A DNA stretch of 50,994 bases, taken from positions 1 through 50,994 of the forward strand of contig NZ_JAOQMX010000035.1 in assembly GCF_025960985.1 (NCBI RefSeq). Reading direction: 5' to 3'. The position numbers were made by a program, and so were the translations under genes. The notes beneath the pieces were generated by a model. It did no database searches. It saw only the letters and a list, made by a program, of their open reading frames with translations, and was not told where the DNA came from. Source of the DNA: Flavobacterium psychraerolatum (GTDB taxonomy: Bacteria; Bacteroidota; Bacteroidia; Flavobacteriales; Flavobacteriaceae). Positions 47,288 to 50,994 of the stretch are shown here, piece by piece. Position 1 is the first letter of the stretch. The number at the start of each line of letters is the position of its first letter.

Positions 47288-49822
47288 ATGATATTATTAC
47301 AAAGAATAGCCTTTATAGCTCTAAGCATTCTATTTTTTATGACAACTTCAGTCCTGGCGCAACCCGGGTCTGAAGTTTCTCATAAAGACAACAGCCAGTT
47401 ATCACAAGATTTGAGTGGTTTTAAATGGAAAATGAAAATGATGTTGCCTGGCGAAGGTGTCAAGGCAGGATTACACCAATTACCACCAGAAGATATTGAG
47501 ACACTAGTGTGGAATTCTGCACAAGTGCCAGGAGATGTGTACACTGACTTATGGAAAATAGGTGCTATTGAGGATCCGTACTTTGGACGTAATAGCGTAA
47601 AAGCACAATGGGTAATGCACTACGAATGGTGGTATGCACTACAATTCAATGTTACTCAAGATTTAAAAGATCAATTGGTTCGAATTGATTTTGACGGAAT
47701 TGATTATGCGTGCGATATTTGGTTGAACGGAAATTACTTGGGAAGTCACGAAGGTGCTTTTTCACGTTTTTCATTCGATGTAAATAAATACATTCGCAGC
47801 AGCAAAAAAAACTTAGCTAGTACTAATATGTTAATGATTAGATTGGCTCCTCCCCCACAAGTCAACGCCAAAGTTGCAGGTAGAAAAACACCTTGGTTTG
47901 GCGATTATTGGAGAGATTTAATTCCGTTTGGAATTTATAGACCAATCAAAATGGTTTATACTGGAAAAACAAGAATTAAAGATGTTTACCTACGACCAAA
48001 AATCGAGGACAACAACAATGCAAAAGTAACGCTAGAGGTTGAAGTTGAAAATACAGATTCGCAACCCAAACAAATGACGTTTACTTCGACTATTCAAGGT
48101 AAAAACTTTGAGTCTGAAGTAATCAAAACAGAATTTACCGAGACCATTGCTCCCGGAAAACAAACAATCAAGAAAGACATTTTTATAAAAAATGCACAAC
48201 TATGGTGGCCTTGGGATTTAGGAAAACCCAATTTGTACATCAATAAACTGTCCTTGGCAGAAAACAAAATCAACCACGATTACAAAGAAACAACTTTTGG
48301 TATTCGTGAAGTAAAAATGGAATGGAATCCTGGTTTTACTAGAGATGAAGTGAGTTTTCCTAGAACTACGCTCATTAATGGTAAAAAAATATATATCCGA
48401 TCGGCTTGTTGGGGCGGACCTCCAGACATTTTTACTGGTCGTACCTCTGACGAAAAATACCGAAAATTAATTCAGCTTGCCAAAGAAGCAAACATGAATA
48501 ATATTCGAATATTTGGATGGCACCCCTCTGAGTTACCTATTTTTTACGAATTGTGTAGCGAAGCTGGAATTACAGTTTGGAATGATATTATTCCACTAGG
48601 AACTGGAAATTTGGCTAGAGATGAGGAATTTATAGCAACCACAATTGCCGAAGGAGTTGCCGTAATTAGAGAACGACGCAACAACCCATCCTTAATTATG
48701 ATGGAAGGTGGCGAAGAAATGATGTTGCGTTCTGCCGATCCTGCATTTACTAGAATGTTCTTGGAGCGTCTTGGAAAAGCATTGCAAGCAGAAGTAGATT
48801 TACCTTACGTTCCCGATTCACCTATGACCGATGAACCTTCGCAAGAAGCAGGTTTTAAACCAAAAGAAGCCATTCATGCACTTGCTTATTTCTACGGAAT
48901 GGGGCATTTGCCTATGGAAGATTGGTACAAAAAAATAGATTTTCCGATTGTACCTGAGTTTGCAATCACCTCTGTTCCCAATATCGAAAGTTTGAAGAAA
49001 TTCATTCCAGCAAATGAAATCTGGCCTCCGGGACCAAGTTGGGGACATCATTGGGCAGATTTGGACCGATTGAGAGCGCAAAATTTTGATGCTTTTGGCA
49101 GCGAAAAAACAGGTTCATTACAAGAATTTGTAGATGCGACACAAGATTCTCAAGGGATTATCTTTCAATTAGGAATCGAACATTTTAGACGTAACAAACC
49201 CAAAAATAGTGGTGTTGCGCTTTGTCACTTTATTACCTACTGGCCTGATATGAAATGGGGAATTGTAGATAATTACCAACAAACAAAACGTTCCTACGAA
49301 TTTGTAAAAACAGCCTATCAACCACTTTTAGTCAATTTGGATTTTGCTAAAAGAAGATGGCACAACGACGAAACATTCCAAGGTCAAATTTGGATTGTAA
49401 ACGATTTTTATAAAGAATACAGCAATTGTGTTGCCAATTTCACAATAGAAAATGACAAAGGAAAAACCATAGAAAAAGGATCTTTTGAAGTTTCGAAAGT
49501 TGGCGAAAACAGTTCCCAAAAATTCTTTGATATAAAAACAGATAATCTTAAAAAAGTGAAATCTAATTTTTATGTCAAATTAGAATTGAAAGATCAAAAT
49601 GGTGTGGTTATTTCAACCAATAAATACCAATTTTTGATTGGAGACCATGACCAAGCAGCCAAAGAATTCAAAGAAATGGGTGCTGAAATTAGAAAAAGAA
49701 ACGGAATCTATAAATATTCTAATTACAACCAATTCTACGATAAATTAACGCGTGAAAATGGTGAAGAATATGAAAGTGAAACCGATACTGTAATAGCAAG
49801 AGGATTTAAAAATAAAAAATAA
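47288..49822 (+). CDS. GH2 family enzyme, mannosidase/glucosaminidase-like branch, atypical active site
   Basis: An 844-residue secreted GH2 protein (signal peptide ending SVLA-Q, about residue 24). The N-terminal jelly roll contains WNSAQVPGDVYTDLWKIG and DYACDIWLNGNYLGSHEGAF. Two Ig-like domains and a barrel follow, with NNIRIFGWHPSELPIFYELC (404-423). At the acid/base position it reads MMEGGEEM (Glu476/Glu477) in place of the usual G-N-x-E or N-E. The nucleophile candidate is Glu557 in IVPEFAITSVP. The C-terminal domain is beta-rich. It lies 14 bp after the KduD-like gene inside an otherwise cytosolic catabolic operon, which is unusual for an exported glycosidase. The activity may differ from standard beta-mannosidases; a galactan-specific exo-enzyme is a reasonable guess. 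Confidence 0.85.
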   Translation: MILLQRIAFIALSILFFMTTSVLAQPGSEVSHKDNSQLSQDLSGFKWKMKMMLPGEGVKAGLHQLPPEDIETLVWNSAQVPGDVYTDLWKIGAIEDPYFGRNSVKAQWVMHYEWWYALQFNVTQDLKDQLVRIDFDGIDYACDIWLNGNYLGSHEGAFSRFSFDVNKYIRSSKKNLASTNMLMIRLAPPPQVNAKVAGRKTPWFGDYWRDLIPFGIYRPIKMVYTGKTRIKDVYLRPKIEDNNNAKVTLEVEVENTDSQPKQMTFTSTIQGKNFESEVIKTEFTETIAPGKQTIKKDIFIKNAQLWWPWDLGKPNLYINKLSLAENKINHDYKETTFGIREVKMEWNPGFTRDEVSFPRTTLINGKKIYIRSACWGGPPDIFTGRTSDEKYRKLIQLAKEANMNNIRIFGWHPSELPIFYELCSEAGITVWNDIIPLGTGNLARDEEFIATTIAEGVAVIRERRNNPSLIMMEGGEEMMLRSADPAFTRMFLERLGKALQAEVDLPYVPDSPMTDEPSQEAGFKPKEAIHALAYFYGMGHLPMEDWYKKIDFPIVPEFAITSVPNIESLKKFIPANEIWPPGPSWGHHWADLDRLRAQNFDAFGSEKTGSLQEFVDATQDSQGIIFQLGIEHFRRNKPKNSGVALCHFITYWPDMKWGIVDNYQQTKRSYEFVKTAYQPLLVNLDFAKRRWHNDETFQGQIWIVNDFYKEYSNCVANFTIENDKGKTIEKGSFEVSKVGENSSQKFFDIKTDNLKKVKSNFYVKLELKDQNGVVISTNKYQFLIGDHDQAAKEFKEMGAEIRKRNGIYKYSNYNQFYDKLTRENGEEYESETDTVIARGFKNKK

Positions 49823-49837
49823 TTTAAACTTATAAAA

Positions 49838-50994
49838 ATGGCAGAAATTAAAGAATACCAATTATTTATAAACGGCGAGTGGAGAACTTCTACTTCTGGT
49901 GCTACAATTGATGTTTTAAGTCCTTCTACTGAAGAGATTGTGGCAAGAGTACAAAATGGAACGGCTGAAGAAGCTCTTGAAACATTAGCGCATGCGGATA
50001 AAGCACAAAAAGAATGGAAAAAGAAACCAGCTAGAGAAAGAGCTGATTTAATGTATAAGTTCTCTAACGAAATTAAAGCTAACTCTGAATATTTAGCGCA
50101 ATTAATCGTAAAAGAACAAGGTAAATTACTAAAAGTAGCTCGTTTTGAAGTAGCAGTTGCCTCTTCTTTTATTGAGTATGCTTGTGAAGGTGCACGTCGA
50201 ATTGAAGGAGATATTATCCCTTCAGACAATGCAAACGAGCAAATTTGGATTCAAAAAGTACCTCGTGGCGTAATTGTAGCGATTACTGCTTGGAACTTTC
50301 CATTTGCACTAGCGGCACGTAAACTAGGACCAGCTTTGATTGCGGGAAATAGTATTGTAATCAAACCAACATCCGAAACGCCATTATCTACTTTAGAGTT
50401 AGGAAACATAGCGAACAAAGTAGGGATTCCTGCCGGAGTAATCAATATCCTTACAGGTCCTGGTAGAGCTATGGGGAATGCTTTGGTAAAAAGTCCAATA
50501 ACCAAAATGGTTACTATGACAGGTTCTACCCCGGTTGGGCAAGATATTGCTCGTAATGCTGCCGAAAATTTAACGCATGTACAATTAGAATTAGGTGGTA
50601 AAGCCCCTTTTATCGTTTTTGCAGACGCTGATATTGACGCTGCTGTAGATGCTGCTTTGCATTCTCGTTTTGACAATTGTGGTCAAGTGTGTACCTGCAA
50701 CGAACGTATGTACTTACACGAAGATATTTATGATGTTTTCATGGAAAAATTTATTCCAAAAGTAAAAGCATTAAAAGTTGGTGACCCAATGTTGGAAGAT
50801 ACAGATATGGGACCAAAAGTAAACGCCGCCGAATTGAAAGCGATGGAGCATTTGGTAGCTGTAAGTGTAAAAGAAGGTGCAACAGTTGCGACTGGAGGTA
50901 ACAAACCAACAGGTCCTGGATTTGAAAAAGGATATTGGTTTGAACCAACTATTTTGACCAATGTAACACAAGATATGACTATTGTTCATGAAGA
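49838..50994 (+). CDS. Aldehyde dehydrogenase (AldA-like), C-terminus beyond the window
   Basis: A frame open from the ATG at 49838 to the window end (385 codons visible of an expected ~480). It starts MAEIKEYQLFINGEWR and has the NAD-binding ITAWNFPFALAARKLGPAL (149-167) and MTGSTPVGQ. The general base is Glu251 in QLELGGKAP, and the catalytic Cys285 is in FDNCGQVCTCNERM. It belongs to the lactaldehyde/glycolaldehyde dehydrogenase (AldA) branch, which also includes 3,6-anhydro-galactose dehydrogenases of agar- and carrageenan-degrading bacteria. It is 15 bp after the GH2 gene, cytoplasmic and without a signal peptide. With GH117 in the same locus, oxidation of 3,6-anhydro-L-galactose to 3,6-anhydrogalactonate is the most attractive role; lactaldehyde oxidation is the alternative. 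Confidence 0.9.
   Translation, partial: MAEIKEYQLFINGEWRTSTSGATIDVLSPSTEEIVARVQNGTAEEALETLAHADKAQKEWKKKPARERADLMYKFSNEIKANSEYLAQLIVKEQGKLLKVARFEVAVASSFIEYACEGARRIEGDIIPSDNANEQIWIQKVPRGVIVAITAWNFPFALAARKLGPALIAGNSIVIKPTSETPLSTLELGNIANKVGIPAGVINILTGPGRAMGNALVKSPITKMVTMTGSTPVGQDIARNAAENLTHVQLELGGKAPFIVFADADIDAAVDAALHSRFDNCGQVCTCNERMYLHEDIYDVFMEKFIPKVKALKVGDPMLEDTDMGPKVNAAELKAMEHLVAVSVKEGATVATGGNKPTGPGFEKGYWFEPTILTNVTQDMTIVHE

Noticed and set aside
49735..50676. Long minus-strand frames opposite the end of GH2 and the aldehyde dehydrogenase
   Set aside because: They are antisense to a frame with clear aldehyde dehydrogenase motifs (QLELGGK, GQVC) and arise from its codon pattern.

Overview
The window looks like a polysaccharide utilization locus (PUL) from a marine member of the Bacteroidota, most likely a flavobacterium. 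The DNA is AT-rich. It carries a SusC/SusD pair and many lipoprotein or secretion signals ending in SC or A-Q. It also has TAnnTTTG-type -7 promoter boxes and no clear Shine-Dalgarno sites. The target is best read as an agar-type red-algal galactan (agarose, agaropectin or porphyran). The two most diagnostic genes are a GH16 beta-agarase-type lipoprotein (42350-43549) and a GH117 enzyme (40800-42056) with the family's catalytic Asp/Asp/His-Glu set. Six S1 sulfatases suggest that the substrate is sulfated.

Layout. (1) 102-14605, minus strand: GH43-like lipoprotein, SGNH/SIAE-type esterase, two sulfatases, second esterase, sulfatase, then (after a terminator and a new promoter) two GH3 enzymes. 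(2) 14785-15951, plus strand: a putative membrane-anchored winged-helix regulator. (3) 16013-23133, minus strand: sulfatase, LacZ-type GH2, sulfatase, DUF1080 lipoprotein. (4) 23730-26267, plus strand: a large Asp-box propeller protein whose signal peptide appears to be out of frame. (5) 26448-28907, minus strand: a sulfatase followed by a fused pair of broken genes (an SDR and a glycosidase). (6) 29172-35694, minus strand: susC, susD and a surface glycan-binding lipoprotein, closed by a terminator. (7) 36067-37722, minus strand: a TPR/LuxR-type regulator. (8) 38210-43549, plus strand: GH2, GH117, GH16. (9) 43654-50994, plus strand: IclR regulator, zinc-type dehydrogenase, two SDRs, an unusual GH2 and an aldehyde dehydrogenase cut by the window edge.

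Inferred working model: the GH16 agarase cuts the chain at the cell surface and SGBP/SusD/SusC import the oligosaccharides. Sulfatases and esterases strip the substituents. GH117, the GH2 enzymes and GH3 then release 3,6-anhydro-L-galactose and galactose. The right-hand oxidoreductase block would oxidise the anhydro- or L-sugar toward KDG under IclR control.

The most notable non-coding signals are: a 22-bp element with AGT half-sites 11 bp apart, exactly 51 bp upstream of the -7 box in two agar genes and present upstream of others; dyads at the IclR-adjacent operon promoter; a 24-bp promoter block shared by two minus-strand operons; and a terminator-like hairpin just before a sulfatase start. 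No tRNA, rRNA, CRISPR array or insertion sequence was recognised.
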